A DNA stretch of 64,000 bases from Variovorax atrisoli 110B (GTDB lineage Bacteria; Pseudomonadota; Gammaproteobacteria; Burkholderiales; Burkholderiaceae_C). Shown here piece by piece: positions 43,462-52,664 of this stretch; the first letter of the stretch is position 1, and every line of letters starts with the position of its first letter. The translations under genes and the position numbers were made by a program. The DNA lies in contig NZ_KB907464.1 in assembly GCF_000382045.1 (NCBI RefSeq), positions 62,001 through 126,000 of the forward strand, given 5' to 3'. The notes below the pieces were generated by a model that was not told the origin of the DNA, ran no database searches, and saw only the letters and a list, made by a program, of their open reading frames with translations.

Positions 43462-44577
43462 TCAGGTCTTCTTCGCCTGCCGTCCGAAGTAGTGGTTGTA
43501 GGCCATCTTGAAATCGACCTCGTAGTCGTTCTGCCACTGGCCCGCGCGTTCCGCGAAGGCGCGCTGCGAGTCGAGCACCTTCTTGAACATGGGGTTCTCG
43601 GACGACTTCTTCGCGATGGTCTTGTCCCACGATGCGAGCTGCGCGCGCAGCACCGTGTCGGGCGTCTTGTAGAACTTGATGCCGGCCTTCTTCAGCTCCT
43701 CGTAGTCCTTCGAGTTGCGGTCGATGGCCTTCCAGCTCATCTCGGCGCTTGCGGCCTGCGTGGCGTACTCGATGATCGACTTGAGCTCGGTCGGCAGCGC
43801 CTTGAGCTTGGCGCCGTTGAACAGCACCTCGAACTGCTCGCCGCTCTGGTGGAAGCTCTGCAGCATGCAGTTCTTGGCGACGTCGGGAAAGCCCAGCACG
43901 CGGTCGCTCGACGCATTGTTGAACTCGGCCGCGTCGATCAGGCCGCGGTCCAGCGCGGGCACGATCTCGCCGCCGGGCAATGGGTTCACGGCCGCGCCCA
44001 TGTCGGTGAACACGTCCACCGCCAGGCCCACGGTGCGGAACTTCAGGCCCTTCATGTCCTCGGCCTTGGCCACCGGCTTCTTGAACCAGCCCAGCGGCTG
44101 CGTGGGCATGGGGCCGTAGAGGTACGAGACCACGTCGAGGTTCAGCCCCTTGTAGATCTCCTCCATCAGCGCCTTGCCGCCGCCGTAGGTGTGCCAGGCC
44201 AGCACCATGTTGGCGTCCATGCCGTAGCCCGGGCCGGAGCCCCACAGCGCGAGCGCCGAGTTCTTGCCGTACCAGTACGCGACCACGCCGTGGCCGCCGT
44301 CGAGCGTGCCCTTGGCCACCGCGTCGAGCAGCTGGAAGGCGGGCACCACCGAGCCGGCGGGCAGCACCTCGATCTTCAGGCGGCTGCCCGCCATGTCGTT
44401 GACCTTCTTCGCGTAGTCCTGCGCGTACTCGTGGAAGATGTCCTTCGCGGGCCAGGTGCTCTGGAAGCGCAGGGTGGTGGTCTGGGCCATGCTGACCATC
44501 GGCACGGACATGGCGCCGGCGGCCACGGCCGCGCCCTTGAGCAGCCCGCGGCGGCGGGGCATCTTGCTGTCTGTCAT
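43462..44577 (-). CDS. TRAP transporter substrate-binding protein (DctP)
   Basis: A 371-residue periplasmic receptor. The signal has a Tat-like RRRGLLKG core (MTDSKMPRRRGLLKGAAVAA) and ends near VSMAQT. The mature part has TLRFQSTWPAKDIFHEYAQD and GLKFRTVGLAVDVFTDMGAA, where the Arg of KFRT binds the carboxylate of the ligand; GGEIVPALDRGLIDAAE-F is typical. The sequence is closest in feel to the mannonate/alpha-keto acid-type dimeric DctP7/TakP group, but this is from memory. GGAGAGAG precedes the ATG at 44577. It heads the dctPQM operon. Confidence 0.92.
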   Translation of the reverse strand: MTDSKMPRRRGLLKGAAVAAGAMSVPMVSMAQTTTLRFQSTWPAKDIFHEYAQDYAKKVNDMAGSRLKIEVLPAGSVVPAFQLLDAVAKGTLDGGHGVVAYWYGKNSALALWGSGPGYGMDANMVLAWHTYGGGKALMEEIYKGLNLDVVSYLYGPMPTQPLGWFKKPVAKAEDMKGLKFRTVGLAVDVFTDMGAAVNPLPGGEIVPALDRGLIDAAEFNNASSDRVLGFPDVAKNCMLQSFHQSGEQFEVLFNGAKLKALPTELKSIIEYATQAASAEMSWKAIDRNSKDYEELKKAGIKFYKTPDTVLRAQLASWDKTIAKKSSENPMFKKVLDSQRAFAERAGQWQNDYEVDFKMAYNHYFGRQAKKT

Positions 44578-44692
44578 TTGTCTCTCTCCAAACGGTTCTG
44601 ACTTGGGAAAACCCAGGCTGTGCGTCTTGGAGTTATGGTTCGACAGGCCCAAGGCGCCATCTTTGGCGCGCGGGAGCACTCAACAAACAGGG

Positions 44693-44712
44693 TTTTCACG
44701 AACCGGTGAAAA
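44693..44712. promoter_or_regulatory. Inverted repeat in dctP-rhodanese intergenic region
   Basis: TTTTCAC (44693-44699), six bases, GTGAAAA (44706-44712): a 7-base inverted repeat in the 177-base gap between dctP (start 44577) and the rhodanese gene (start 44755). It could be an operator for either gene. Confidence 0.4.
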
Positions 44713-44754
44713 ATTCCGGGGAATGAAAACCCGCATGCCAAGGACGCAAGAGAG

Positions 44755-45165
44755 ATGACCGAACCCATCGAGAACAAGGGCTACGCCGGCGACGTGACGC
44801 CCGAGCAGGCCGCGCAATGGATCGCCAGCGCAGAGGCCGTGCTGGTCGACGTGCGCACGGATGCCGAGCGCGAATGGGTCGGCTACGTGCCCGGCGCCGT
44901 GCCGCTGGCATGGAAGCAGTGGCCCGGCATGGCGCTCAACCCGGCCTTCGACGAAGGCATCCGTGCCGCGGCCGAAGGCGGCAAGAAGCTGGTGCTGCTG
45001 TGCCGCAGCGGCGTGCGCTCCATCGCCGCGGCCAAGCGCGCGACGGAACTGGGCGTGGAGGCCTACAACATCCTCGAAGGCTTCGAGGGCAACCCGGACG
45101 AGAACGGCCACCGCGGGCTGACGGGCGGCTGGCGCAAGCGCGGGTTGCCGTGGCGGCAGAACTGA
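44755..45165 (+). CDS. Single-domain rhodanese-like protein
   Basis: A 136-residue rhodanese-like protein that may carry sulfur as a persulfide. The catalytic Cys83 is in LLCRSGVRSIAAA, the active-site loop CRSGVRS of the family. Other features: VLVDVRTDAEREWVGYVPGA, the aspartate-arginine strand of rhodaneses, and EAYNILEGFEGNPDENGHRG. No signal peptide. The extended loop after GFEG, with NPDENGHRGLTGGWRKRGLP, is common in bacterial rhodaneses of this type. It is alone on the plus strand, divergent from dctP. Confidence 0.93.
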   Translation: MTEPIENKGYAGDVTPEQAAQWIASAEAVLVDVRTDAEREWVGYVPGAVPLAWKQWPGMALNPAFDEGIRAAAEGGKKLVLLCRSGVRSIAAAKRATELGVEAYNILEGFEGNPDENGHRGLTGGWRKRGLPWRQN

Positions 45166-45324
45166 GCCTGAAGCCTGGCGGCTGAGTGTTTCATGGCAGG
45201 GCCACGAAGAATTCGTTGCTCAAAAGGCGACGATCGTTGCTAATCGGGCAACAGGCACCCGGCGTGCGGCAGTACGCGTCGCGCCGGGTGGGCTTGCACT
45301 TCATCGGCTGCGCCAGAAAGCACA

Positions 45325-45350
45325 AAGGCCCACGGTACGCCGCGGGCCTT
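45325..45350 (-). terminator. Terminator-like hairpin 3' of the Kbp-like gene
   Basis: AAGGCCC (45325-45331) pairs with GGGCCTT (45344-45350), 24 bases past the stop of the minus-strand LysM/BON gene. A second 9-base stem, CACCCGGCG (45256-45264) with CGCCGGGTG (45282-45290), lies closer to the rhodanese gene. Neither has a long T-run. Confidence 0.5.
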
Positions 45351-45374
45351 CCTGCACTGCATGGCGAAAGGCTT

Positions 45375-45839
45375 TCAGCCCAGCGCCGGAATCCGCAGCT
45401 TCTGCCCCGGATAGATCTTGTCCGGGTTGCTCAGCATCGGCTTGTTGGCCTCGAAGATCACGTTGTACTTGTTGGCGTCGCCGTAGTACTTCTTCGAGAT
45501 GGCAGAGAGCGTGTCGCCGCGCACCACGTCGTGGTACTGGGCGGGCGGTGCGGCCGGTGCGACGAGGTTGTTCTCCACGCTGGTCACGTTCGCCACGTTG
45601 CCGGCGGCGAGCGAGGCCTTCTCGCTGGCTTCCTGCGACGGCGCCTGGCCCGCGAGGGTGACAACCCCGGTGCTGGCGGTGTAGGTCACTTCCAGTCGCG
45701 TGAGACCGAGGTTCTGGGTCTCGATGTAGGTCTTGATGGCGGCGGCAGCAGCCTGGTTGGCGTCGGGCGTGGCGGCCTGGGCCGACGAGCCGCCGAACAG
45801 CTTCTCACCAGCCTCCTTGATGAAACTGAGCAATCCCAT
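45375..45839 (-). CDS. kbp: BON-LysM potassium-binding-like protein
   Basis: A 154-residue protein with a BON domain (residues about 30-95, [20 protein letters not shown] and [12 protein letters not shown]) and a C-terminal LysM domain (about 100-154, [20 protein letters not shown] and [12 protein letters not shown]). This is the layout of Kbp/YgaU, a K+-binding protein of the cytosol in E. coli, with no signal peptide. AAGGAG lies 7 bases upstream of the ATG at 45839. It stands alone. Function in this organism is inferred from the family. Confidence 0.9.
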   Translation of the reverse strand: MGLLSFIKEAGEKLFGGSSAQAATPDANQAAAAAIKTYIETQNLGLTRLEVTYTASTGVVTLAGQAPSQEASEKASLAAGNVANVTSVENNLVAPAAPPAQYHDVVRGDTLSAISKKYYGDANKYNVIFEANKPMLSNPDKIYPGQKLRIPALG

Positions 45840-45973
45840 GGTTCTCTCCTTGTGCGGTGGTGGGTGGAACCCGCCAATGTAGGGGTGGAACTCGGCGTGC
45901 CAGCGTAGTCCCATGCCGCGTGTGTCAACGACGTGCCAGCAGGAATAACAACAAAGTCGCAATAATCCCGCGC

Positions 45974-46762
45974 ATGTCATCCCCCTTCCTCGCCATCGAC
46001 ATCGGCAACACCCGCATCAAGTGGGCGCTCTACGACTCGGCCAGCCCCGGCGCCGCGTTGCAGGCGCAGGGCGCCGAATTCCTCGACCACATCGAACGGC
46101 TGGCCGACGGCCCGTGGGCCGACCTGCCTTCGCCCGGTTCGATGCTGGGTTGCGTGGTGGCCGGCGATGCGGTGCGCCGTCGCGCCGAGGAGCAGATCGT
46201 CGAGCGCTTCGACTGCACGCCGCGCTGGGTGATGTCGAGCGCCGGCGAGGCCGGCATCGTCAACGGCTACGACCATCCCACGCGCCTGGGCGCCGACCGC
46301 TTCGTGGCGATGATCGGCGCGCGCCACCGCATGCTGGCCGCCGCCAGGCCGGGACAGGCGCCGCGGCCGATGGTGGTGGTGCTGATCGGCACGGCCGTGA
46401 CAGTCGAGGCCATCGATGCCGACGGCAAGTTCCTCGGCGGCCTGATCCTGCCGGGCCACGGCATCATGCTGCGCGCGCTCGAGTCGGGCACGGCGGGCCT
46501 GCACGTGCCCACCGGCGAGGTGCGCGAGTTCCCGACCAACACCAGCGACGCGCTGACCAGCGGCGGCACCTACGCCATCGCGGGCGCGGTGGAGCGCATG
46601 GTGCAGCACGTGCGCTCGCACTGCGGCGTGGAGCCGGCCTGCTACATGACCGGCGGTGCAGGCTGGAAGATGGCGCCCGTGATGAATGGGCACTTCGAGC
46701 TGGTCGAAAGCCTGATCATGGACGGGCTCCTGGTGATCGCCCGCGAGCGGGCTTCGAACTGA
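45974..46762 (+). CDS. coaX: Type III pantothenate kinase
   Basis: The enzyme phosphorylates pantothenate, the first step to CoA. The 262-residue length is usual. The ATP site is [15 protein letters not shown] near the start. The substrate part contains [20 protein letters not shown] with the conserved Gly-Ala-Asp-Arg. The second phosphate motif, usually DxGTA-x-T-x-D, reads [13 protein letters not shown], so its first Asp is Leu and the last is Glu; this may be normal in this branch but I could not check. The start at 45974 begins right at the first beta strand. panE in this window makes pantoate for the same pathway. Confidence 0.9.
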   Translation: MSSPFLAIDIGNTRIKWALYDSASPGAALQAQGAEFLDHIERLADGPWADLPSPGSMLGCVVAGDAVRRRAEEQIVERFDCTPRWVMSSAGEAGIVNGYDHPTRLGADRFVAMIGARHRMLAAARPGQAPRPMVVVLIGTAVTVEAIDADGKFLGGLILPGHGIMLRALESGTAGLHVPTGEVREFPTNTSDALTSGGTYAIAGAVERMVQHVRSHCGVEPACYMTGGAGWKMAPVMNGHFELVESLIMDGLLVIARERASN

Positions 46763-46768
46763 GAAGGC

Positions 46769-48121
46769 TCAGGGGCGCATCAGCGCCTCGGCCATCGCCT
46801 GGAAGGCCGGCAGCGTGAGCGGATCGTTCGCGCCGTTGGCCGCCACCGGGTGCGCCGCATAGCGCACGATCACCATCTCGGCCTTCGGGTCCACGTAGAT
46901 GCTCTGGCCGTGGATGCCGCGCGCCATGTAGGCACCGTGCGGGTTGTGCGAGACCCACCACATGTCGCGATACGACCAGCCCTTGAGCAGCGGATAGCCC
47001 GCCTTCACGAACTTGGCCGGGTCGCCGCCGCGCTGGATGTCTTCCACCACCGCCTTCGGAATGGCCTGCTGCCCGCTGGAGGCGCGCCCGCCGTTGCGCA
47101 TGGTCTCGCCGAAGCGCGCGAGATCGCGCAGCACGGTGTTCAGGCCGCCGCCGCCCGACTCGGTGCCGATGCGGTCGACCATGAAGTAGGCGTCCTGCTC
47201 GGCGCCGATGCGGCGCCAGATCTTCTCGCTCAGCAGGTCAGCCAGCGACTGGTTGCTGGCGCGGCGAACGATCCACGCCAGCACCTCGGCGTTGACTGTC
47301 TTGTAGGCGAAGCCTTCGCCGTGCTCGCCCTCCTTCTTCAGCGTGACGAGGAACTCGTAGAACGACTTCGGGCCGGTGTAGTTCGCGCCCTGGGTGAGCA
47401 TGCCGCCGGCACGCGCGTAGTCCCAGATCTCGGCCTTGGGGTCGGCGTAGTTCTCGGAGTAGTGCACGCCCACGGTCATGTCCATCACCTGGCGCACGGT
47501 GGCGTCACCGTAGGCGCTGTCCTTGAGCTCGGGGATGTACTTCGTGACGGGCGCGGCCGGGTCGAGCTTGCCCTCGTCCGCGAGGATCGCCGCCAGCGTG
47601 CCCACGAAGGACTTGGTGACCGACATCGCGATGTGCGGACGCTCGGGCGTGAGCGCGCCGAAGTACTTCTCGTAGACCACCTTGCCACGGTGCATCACGA
47701 GGATGCCGTCGGTGTAGGTGTTGGCGATCATCTGGGCGAAGTTCAGCGTCTGGTCGCTGCCCAGGGGCTTGAAGGTGACGGCCTCGATGTCGAAGGGGGC
47801 CGGCGCCGAAGGCAGCGGGCTGGCCGCGCCGGGACCGCGCCATACGTTGGCCGTGGGCACCGTCTCGCGCACGTGCGAGAAGCTCCAGCGCGTGCGCGGG
47901 AAGACGCCGCCGGCGGGGTTGTCGAAGGTGATGAGCTTGTCGGGCGGGGGCGGGAAGCCCTTCATCCAGCCCATGGCCTCGACCGAGGTGGCGGCAGGGT
48001 CGGGCAGCGCTGCAGGCGTGGGCGTCTGGGCGGAAGTGGTGTTCACGGCGAGCAGGGTGAATGCGGCGGCGAGCGCCGTGCGAGTGAGAAGAGGAGTGAG
48101 AAGGGGGGTGAGACGAGGCAT
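46769..48121 (-). CDS. Exported beta-lactamase-type serine hydrolase
   Basis: A 450-residue periplasmic enzyme of the class C/beta-lactamase fold. The N-terminal signal LTPLLTPLLTRTALAAAFTL is followed by a typical start. The active-site S-x-x-K is Ser167-Val-Thr-Lys170 in PHIAMSVTKSFVGTLAAILA, and the Tyr motif is probably in MDMTVGVHYSENYADP. The pattern resembles esterase/6-aminohexanoate-dimer hydrolases rather than true beta-lactamases. The DNA of the signal has three direct GTGAGAAG-like copies, giving LTPLLTPLLTR. It ends 7 bases from the convergent coaX end. Substrate unknown. Confidence 0.9.
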   Translation of the reverse strand: MPRLTPLLTPLLTRTALAAAFTLLAVNTTSAQTPTPAALPDPAATSVEAMGWMKGFPPPPDKLITFDNPAGGVFPRTRWSFSHVRETVPTANVWRGPGAASPLPSAPAPFDIEAVTFKPLGSDQTLNFAQMIANTYTDGILVMHRGKVVYEKYFGALTPERPHIAMSVTKSFVGTLAAILADEGKLDPAAPVTKYIPELKDSAYGDATVRQVMDMTVGVHYSENYADPKAEIWDYARAGGMLTQGANYTGPKSFYEFLVTLKKEGEHGEGFAYKTVNAEVLAWIVRRASNQSLADLLSEKIWRRIGAEQDAYFMVDRIGTESGGGGLNTVLRDLARFGETMRNGGRASSGQQAIPKAVVEDIQRGGDPAKFVKAGYPLLKGWSYRDMWWVSHNPHGAYMARGIHGQSIYVDPKAEMVIVRYAAHPVAANGANDPLTLPAFQAMAEALMRP

Positions 48122-48145
48122 CTTCGTTGTTCTTGATGAAAGAGT

Positions 48146-48961
48146 TCAGCGGCCCGAGAACCGCGCCGGCCGGCGTTCGATGAAGGAGCGCACGCCCTCG
48201 GCGGCGTCCTCGCTGTTCGACAGGCGCTTCTGCGTCTCGATGAATTCCGACACGGCGGCCAGCGGCCCCTGCTCCACGGCCTTGATCACGTTCAGCCGCG
48301 TCGCCACCACCGCCAGCGGCGCCTGCGCCGCGATGCGCTGGGCGATGGCCAGCGCCGCGTCCAGCTCCTGCCCGGTGGGCACCACTTTCTGCACGAAGTT
48401 GAGGCGGTAGGCCTCGGCGCTGTCGAACTCGTCTGCAGTGAGCAGGTGCAGCATGGCGTTGCCCACGCCCGCGCGCTCGGCCATGCGCAGCGTGGCGCCG
48501 CCCGTGGCCATGATGCCGCGCTGCACTTCCATCTGCGAGAAGCGGCAGTTGTCGGCCGCCACCACGATGTCGGCGCCCAGCATCAGCTCGATGCCGACCG
48601 TGAAGCAGATGCCCTTGACCGCCACCACCATCGGCTTGGTGCGGCGGCGGTAGTCGGGCAGGCCGAAGTCGTGCGGCTCCACCAGCCCGGCAGGAATCGC
48701 CTTCTCGCCGCGCTTCATGTATTCGGTGACCGCCGGCAGGTCGAGGCCCGCCGTGAAGTGGTCGCCGAAGGCATGCAGCACGCCAACGCGCAGTTCCGGA
48801 TCGTCGTCGAGCCGGGTGTAGGCCTCGGCCAGCTGCTTGAACATCGGCGGCGTCCAGCCGTTGCGCTTGGCCGGGCGGTTGATGCCGATCAGCAGCACGT
48901 GGCCGAGTACCTGGGTGTCGATGCAGCCTTCTGCGGGTGGGGTGGTGGGCGTGGCGGTCAT
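48146..48961 (-). CDS. Enoyl-CoA hydratase/isomerase family protein
   Basis: A 271-residue crotonase-fold protein. Features: LLIGINRPAKRNGWTPPMFK, the oxyanion-hole strand HAFGDHFTAGLDLPAV, and GIELMLGADIVVAADNCRFS. The usual Glu pair of ECH (GGGCELAM and EIxxG) is partly changed: FTVGIELML and QMEVQRGIM, so it may be an isomerase or a variant. AAAGGAGA precedes ATG at 48961. It follows the 3-hydroxyacyl-CoA dehydrogenase by an R1 repeat, and the two enzymes are consecutive in beta-oxidation-type steps. Confidence 0.9.
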   Translation of the reverse strand: MTATPTTPPAEGCIDTQVLGHVLLIGINRPAKRNGWTPPMFKQLAEAYTRLDDDPELRVGVLHAFGDHFTAGLDLPAVTEYMKRGEKAIPAGLVEPHDFGLPDYRRRTKPMVVAVKGICFTVGIELMLGADIVVAADNCRFSQMEVQRGIMATGGATLRMAERAGVGNAMLHLLTADEFDSAEAYRLNFVQKVVPTGQELDAALAIAQRIAAQAPLAVVATRLNVIKAVEQGPLAAVSEFIETQKRLSNSEDAAEGVRSFIERRPARFSGR

Positions 48962-48990
48962 GCGAGCAGTCTCCTTTCTTGTCTTTTCAA

Positions 48991-49081
48991 GGAACACCGC
49001 GGAACCGGCTTTGCCGGGCCGCTGGTGTCGCCCCCTTGCCAAGGGGGGGGGCGGGCCACACGAAGTGGCCGAGTCCGGGGG
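48991..49081 (-). repeat. 3'-end repeat R1, copy 6 (after hbd)
   Basis: Abuts the hbd stop codon. On the minus strand: CCCCCGGACTCGGCCACTTC, GTGTGGCCCGCC, a CCCCCCCTTGGCAAGGGGG hairpin, then CGGCCCGGCAAAGCCGGTTC and GCGGTGTTCC. The hairpin is longer than in the other copies. Confidence 0.88.
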
Positions 49082-49930
49082 TTAGTAGGTGTACACGCCG
49101 CGGCCGGTCTTGCGGCCGAGCTGGCCGGCCGCGACCATTTCCTTCAGCAGCGGGCAGGGGCGGTACTTGGAGTCGCCGAACTGCTCCAGGTACACCTCCA
49201 TCACCGCCAGGCACACGTCCAGGCCGATCATGTCGGCCAGCGCCAGCGGGCCGATGGGCTGGTTGCAGCCCAGCTTCATGCCGGCGTCAATGTCTTCCGC
49301 CGTGGCGATGCCTTCGGACAGCACGAAGAAGGCCTCGTTGATCATCGGCACCAGGATGCGGTTGACCACGAAGCCCGGGGCGTTCTTCACCGTGATCGGC
49401 GACTTGCCCAGGCGCTCGGCCAGCTCCTTCACCGTGTCGTGCGTGGCGTCGCTCGTGAGGTAGCCGCGGATCAGCTCCACCAGCGCCATCATCGGCACCG
49501 GGTTGAAGAAGTGCATGCCGATGAAGCGGTCGGCGCGCGAGGTGGCTGCGGCCAGCTGCGTGATCGAGATCGAGGAGGTGTTCGAGGCGATGATGACCTC
49601 GGGCGCCAGCATCTCGTCGACCTGCTTGAGGATCTTGAGCTTGAGCGCGTGGTTCTCGGTGGCGGCCTCGATGACCAGCTGGGCGCCCTTCAGGTCTTCG
49701 TAGTTCGTCGAGCCCTGGATGAGCGCCAGCGCGGCGGTCTTCTGCTCGGCGGTGAGCTTTTCCTTCTTGATCAGGCGGTCGAGGCTGCCCGACACCGTGG
49801 CCAGGCCCTTGTCGACCGCCGCCTGGGCGATGTCGACCATCACCACCTTCACGCCGGCCACCGCGCAGGCCTGCGCGATGCCGTTGCCCATCGTTCCGGC
49901 GCCGATGATGCCTACAGTCTGGATAGCCAT
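49082..49930 (-). CDS. hbd: 3-hydroxyacyl-CoA dehydrogenase (3-hydroxybutyryl-CoA type)
   Basis: This 282-residue enzyme oxidises 3-hydroxyacyl-CoA to 3-ketoacyl-CoA with NAD(P). The N-terminal Rossmann motif is VGIIGAGTMGNGIAQACAVA. The catalytic residues are in SNTSSISIT (Ser/Asn) and GMHFFNPVPMMALVELI-RG (His), and the C-terminal domain has GFVVNRILVPMINEAFFVLS. It fits Hbd/PaaH. AAGGAG precedes the ATG at 49930. The gene is the first of an operon with enoyl-CoA hydratase; an R1 repeat lies between them. It diverges from purT by 173 bases. Confidence 0.94.
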   Translation of the reverse strand: MAIQTVGIIGAGTMGNGIAQACAVAGVKVVMVDIAQAAVDKGLATVSGSLDRLIKKEKLTAEQKTAALALIQGSTNYEDLKGAQLVIEAATENHALKLKILKQVDEMLAPEVIIASNTSSISITQLAAATSRADRFIGMHFFNPVPMMALVELIRGYLTSDATHDTVKELAERLGKSPITVKNAPGFVVNRILVPMINEAFFVLSEGIATAEDIDAGMKLGCNQPIGPLALADMIGLDVCLAVMEVYLEQFGDSKYRPCPLLKEMVAAGQLGRKTGRGVYTY

Positions 49931-50103
49931 GAGAGAACTCCTTGGAGAAAGCAAAAAGAAAGGGGAGCGCGCGGCTGGCCCGCGGCAAGAACATCGATTG
50001 TGAAGCAGCCCCGCGCCCGCGCCGTTCCCGCGTGCGACACCGGCGGCTGCAGGTGGCTTACAGTCCTGCGGTTGCTTTTTCCCGCCTTTTTCGACTTCCG
50101 ACC

Positions 50104-51303
50104 ATGACCACCCTCGGCACCCCCCTTTCCCCCTCCGCAACCCGCGTGATGCTCCTGGGCTCCGGCGAACTCGGCAAGGAGGTGCTGATCGCCCTGCAGC
50201 GCCTCGGCGTCGAGACCATCGCCGTCGACCGCTACGAGAACGCCCCCGGCCAGCAGGTGGCGCACCATGCCCGCACCATCACCATGAGCGACCCGGCGCA
50301 GCTCAAGGCGCTGATCGAGGCCGAGAAGCCCGCGCTGGTGGTGCCCGAGATCGAGGCCATCGCCACGCCCATGCTGCAGGAGCTGGAAGAGGCCGGCACC
50401 GTGCGCGTGATCCCCACGGCCCGCGCCGCCCGCCTGACCATGGACCGCGAGGGCATCCGCCGCCTGGCCGCCGAGACGCTGGGCGTGCCGACCAGCCCCT
50501 ACAAGTTCTGCGACTCGCTGGCCGAGCTGCAGGCCGCCATCGACGCGGGCATCGGCTACCCCTGCATCGTCAAGCCCGTGATGAGCAGCTCCGGCAAGGG
50601 CCAGAGCAAGATCGACGGCCCCGCCGACGTGCAGAAGGCCTGGGACTACGCCATGGCCGGCGGCCGCGTGAGCCACGGCCGCGTGATCGTCGAGGGCTTC
50701 ATCGACTTCGACTACGAGATCACGCTGCTGACCGTGCGCGCCAAGGATGCCGCCGGCAACATCGAGACCAAGTTCTGCGACCCCATCGGCCACGTGCAGG
50801 TGAGCGGCGACTACGTCGAAAGCTGGCAGCCGCACCCCATGGCGCCCGCGGCGCTGCAGAAGGCGCAGCACATCGCGCAGGCCGTCACGGCCGACCTGGG
50901 CGGCCAGGGCCTGTTCGGCGTGGAGCTCTTCGTGAAGGGCGACGAGGTCTGGTTCAGCGAAGTCAGCCCGCGCCCGCACGACACCGGCATGGTCACCATG
51001 GCCACCCAGTGGCAGAACGAGTTCGAGCTGCACGCGCGCGCCATCCTCGGCCTGCCGGTCGACACCTCTCTCAAGAGCCCGGGCGCCAGCGCGGTGATCT
51101 ACGGCGGGGTGGACGCCACCGGCATCGCCTTCGACGGCGTGGCCGATGCACTGCAGGTGCCCGGCAGCGAAGTGCGCCTGTTCGGCAAGCCCGAGAGCTT
51201 CACCAAGCGCCGCATGGGCGTGGCGCTGGTGCACGCGGCCGACACCGACACGGCCCGCAAGCTCGCGAAAGAAGCCGCCTCCCGCGTGAAGCCCCGGAAG
51301 TAA
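50104..51303 (+). CDS. purT: Formate-dependent phosphoribosylglycinamide formyltransferase
   Basis: PurT makes formylglycinamide ribonucleotide from GAR, formate and ATP in purine synthesis. The 399-residue length is typical. N-terminal PurK-like domain: [22 protein letters not shown]-grasp region: [20 protein letters not shown] (ATP-binding Lys) and [20 protein letters not shown] followed by [13 protein letters not shown]. It is a stand-alone gene; an R1 repeat directly follows its stop codon. Enzymes of folate-free purine synthesis help where formate is abundant. Confidence 0.95.
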   Translation: MTTLGTPLSPSATRVMLLGSGELGKEVLIALQRLGVETIAVDRYENAPGQQVAHHARTITMSDPAQLKALIEAEKPALVVPEIEAIATPMLQELEEAGTVRVIPTARAARLTMDREGIRRLAAETLGVPTSPYKFCDSLAELQAAIDAGIGYPCIVKPVMSSSGKGQSKIDGPADVQKAWDYAMAGGRVSHGRVIVEGFIDFDYEITLLTVRAKDAAGNIETKFCDPIGHVQVSGDYVESWQPHPMAPAALQKAQHIAQAVTADLGGQGLFGVELFVKGDEVWFSEVSPRPHDTGMVTMATQWQNEFELHARAILGLPVDTSLKSPGASAVIYGGVDATGIAFDGVADALQVPGSEVRLFGKPESFTKRRMGVALVHAADTDTARKLAKEAASRVKPRK

Positions 51304-51396
51304 GCTCGCCCCCAGGCTTCGCTCACTTCGTGTCGCTACGCCAACCCCCCGCCGGGGGCGACACCGGCGGCCCGGCAAAGCCGGTTCCGCGGTGTC
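51304..51396 (+). repeat. 3'-end repeat R1, copy 7 (after purT)
   Basis: Abuts the purT stop. GCTCGCCCCCAGGCTTCGCT, CACTTCGTGTCGCTACGCC, a CCCCCCGCCGGGGG hairpin, CGGCCCGGCAAAGCCGGTTC and GCGGTGTCC. The remaining 51397-51601 holds nothing I can name except the ribosome site of the next gene. Confidence 0.92.
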
Positions 51397-51601
51397 CCTG
51401 GCCCGGGCCGTGGCGGCGCGTGGGCCTCGCGAAGGAGGAGCCTCCGCGATAGATGTAGCCAGTTTCCGCAAGCCGTGTCCTGGCGCGCGCGGGCATGGTG
51501 CGGTGGCTTGCCGGGCCCGGTCGGGGTGCGGGTGCATGCGGATACCGCAAGCGCCCGATGCCTCCCACACTGGACGCTCGCAACGATCCACCGGAGACAC
51601 C

Positions 51602-52543
51602 ATGCTGCATCCCCAGGCGCGCGCCCTGCTGGACTTCATCGAGGCACGCGGCATCCCGCCGACGCACACCCTGTCGCCCGCCGACGCGCGGGCCTTCTAC
51701 CGCGAGCGTCGCACCGCCACGCAGCCGCTGCCGCCCGAGGTGGCCGAGGTGCGCGACCTCGCTGTCGACGGTCCGCACGGCGCCATCCCGGTGCGCCTGT
51801 ACCGTCCGATGGGCTCTGGCGTGGGGCCTCTGCCGGTGCTGGTGTACTACCACGGCGGCGGCTGGGTCATCGGCGACCTCGACACGCACGACGTGCTGTG
51901 CCGCCAGCTGGCCAACGGCGCGGGCTGCGCGGTGGTCGCGGTCGACTACCGCATGGGCCCCGAGCACCGCTTTCCCGCCGCCGTCGACGACGTGCTGGCC
52001 GCCACCCGCTGGGTGCGCCGCGAGGCCGCGGCGCTGGGGCTCGACGCGAACCGCCTGGCCGTGGGCGGCGACAGCGCGGGCGGCAACCTCGCGGCGGTGG
52101 TGTCGATCGCCGCGCGCGACGCGGGCGACCTGCCCATCGTCTACCAGCTGCTGATCTACCCGGCCACCGACATGCGGCGCGGCCACGCATCGCACCAGAG
52201 CAATGGGCAGGGCTACCTGCTCACGGCGGACACCATCCGCTACTTCCACGACCACTACATCACCGACCCGAAGCACGACCTCGACTGGCGTGCCTCGCCG
52301 CTGCTGCATCCCGATCTTTCGAGGCTGCCCCCGGCATTGGTGCTCACCGCCGGCTACGACCCGCTGCGCGACGAAGGCGCCGCGTATGCGCAGGCGCTCA
52401 CGGCCGCGGGCAACAGCGCGGTCTACGTGTGCTTCGAGCGCCAGATCCACGGCTTCGTGCCGATGGGCAAGGTGCTCGACGAGGCCAATGCGGCGGTCGA
52501 GCTGTGCGCCGCCGAGCTGCGCCGCGCGTTCGCGGCGGCATAG
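51602..52543 (+). CDS. Alpha/beta hydrolase (HSL family esterase)
   Basis: A 313-residue esterase of the hormone-sensitive-lipase family. The oxyanion motif HGGGW is in LVYYHGGGWVIGDLDTHD; the nucleophile Ser is in VGGDSAGGNLAAV; the catalytic Asp is in TAGYDPLRDEGAAYAQ and His in FERQIHGFVPMGK. The N-terminal cap (residues 1-45) is present. No signal, so it is cytosolic. GGAGA precedes the ATG at 51602. It is upstream of the AraC gene on the same strand by about 120 bases. Substrate is likely a short ester or an aromatic ester. Confidence 0.94.
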   Translation: MLHPQARALLDFIEARGIPPTHTLSPADARAFYRERRTATQPLPPEVAEVRDLAVDGPHGAIPVRLYRPMGSGVGPLPVLVYYHGGGWVIGDLDTHDVLCRQLANGAGCAVVAVDYRMGPEHRFPAAVDDVLAATRWVRREAAALGLDANRLAVGGDSAGGNLAAVVSIAARDAGDLPIVYQLLIYPATDMRRGHASHQSNGQGYLLTADTIRYFHDHYITDPKHDLDWRASPLLHPDLSRLPPALVLTAGYDPLRDEGAAYAQALTAAGNSAVYVCFERQIHGFVPMGKVLDEANAAVELCAAELRRAFAAA

Positions 52544-52664
52544 GGAAAGTCCTCGCGCAAATCGGCGCAAACCCATATCGCGCTGGCGGCCTGCGCCGCT
52601 ACGATCCAGCCAACAAAGGACGCCGCCACGAAGCGGCAGTCCACCGATGCAGGAGACAAGCACC

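Noticed and set aside
48085-48117. GTGAGAAG-type direct repeats at the start of the serine hydrolase gene
   Set aside because: They encode the LTPLLTPLLTR part of a signal peptide; a low-complexity signal is not unusual.
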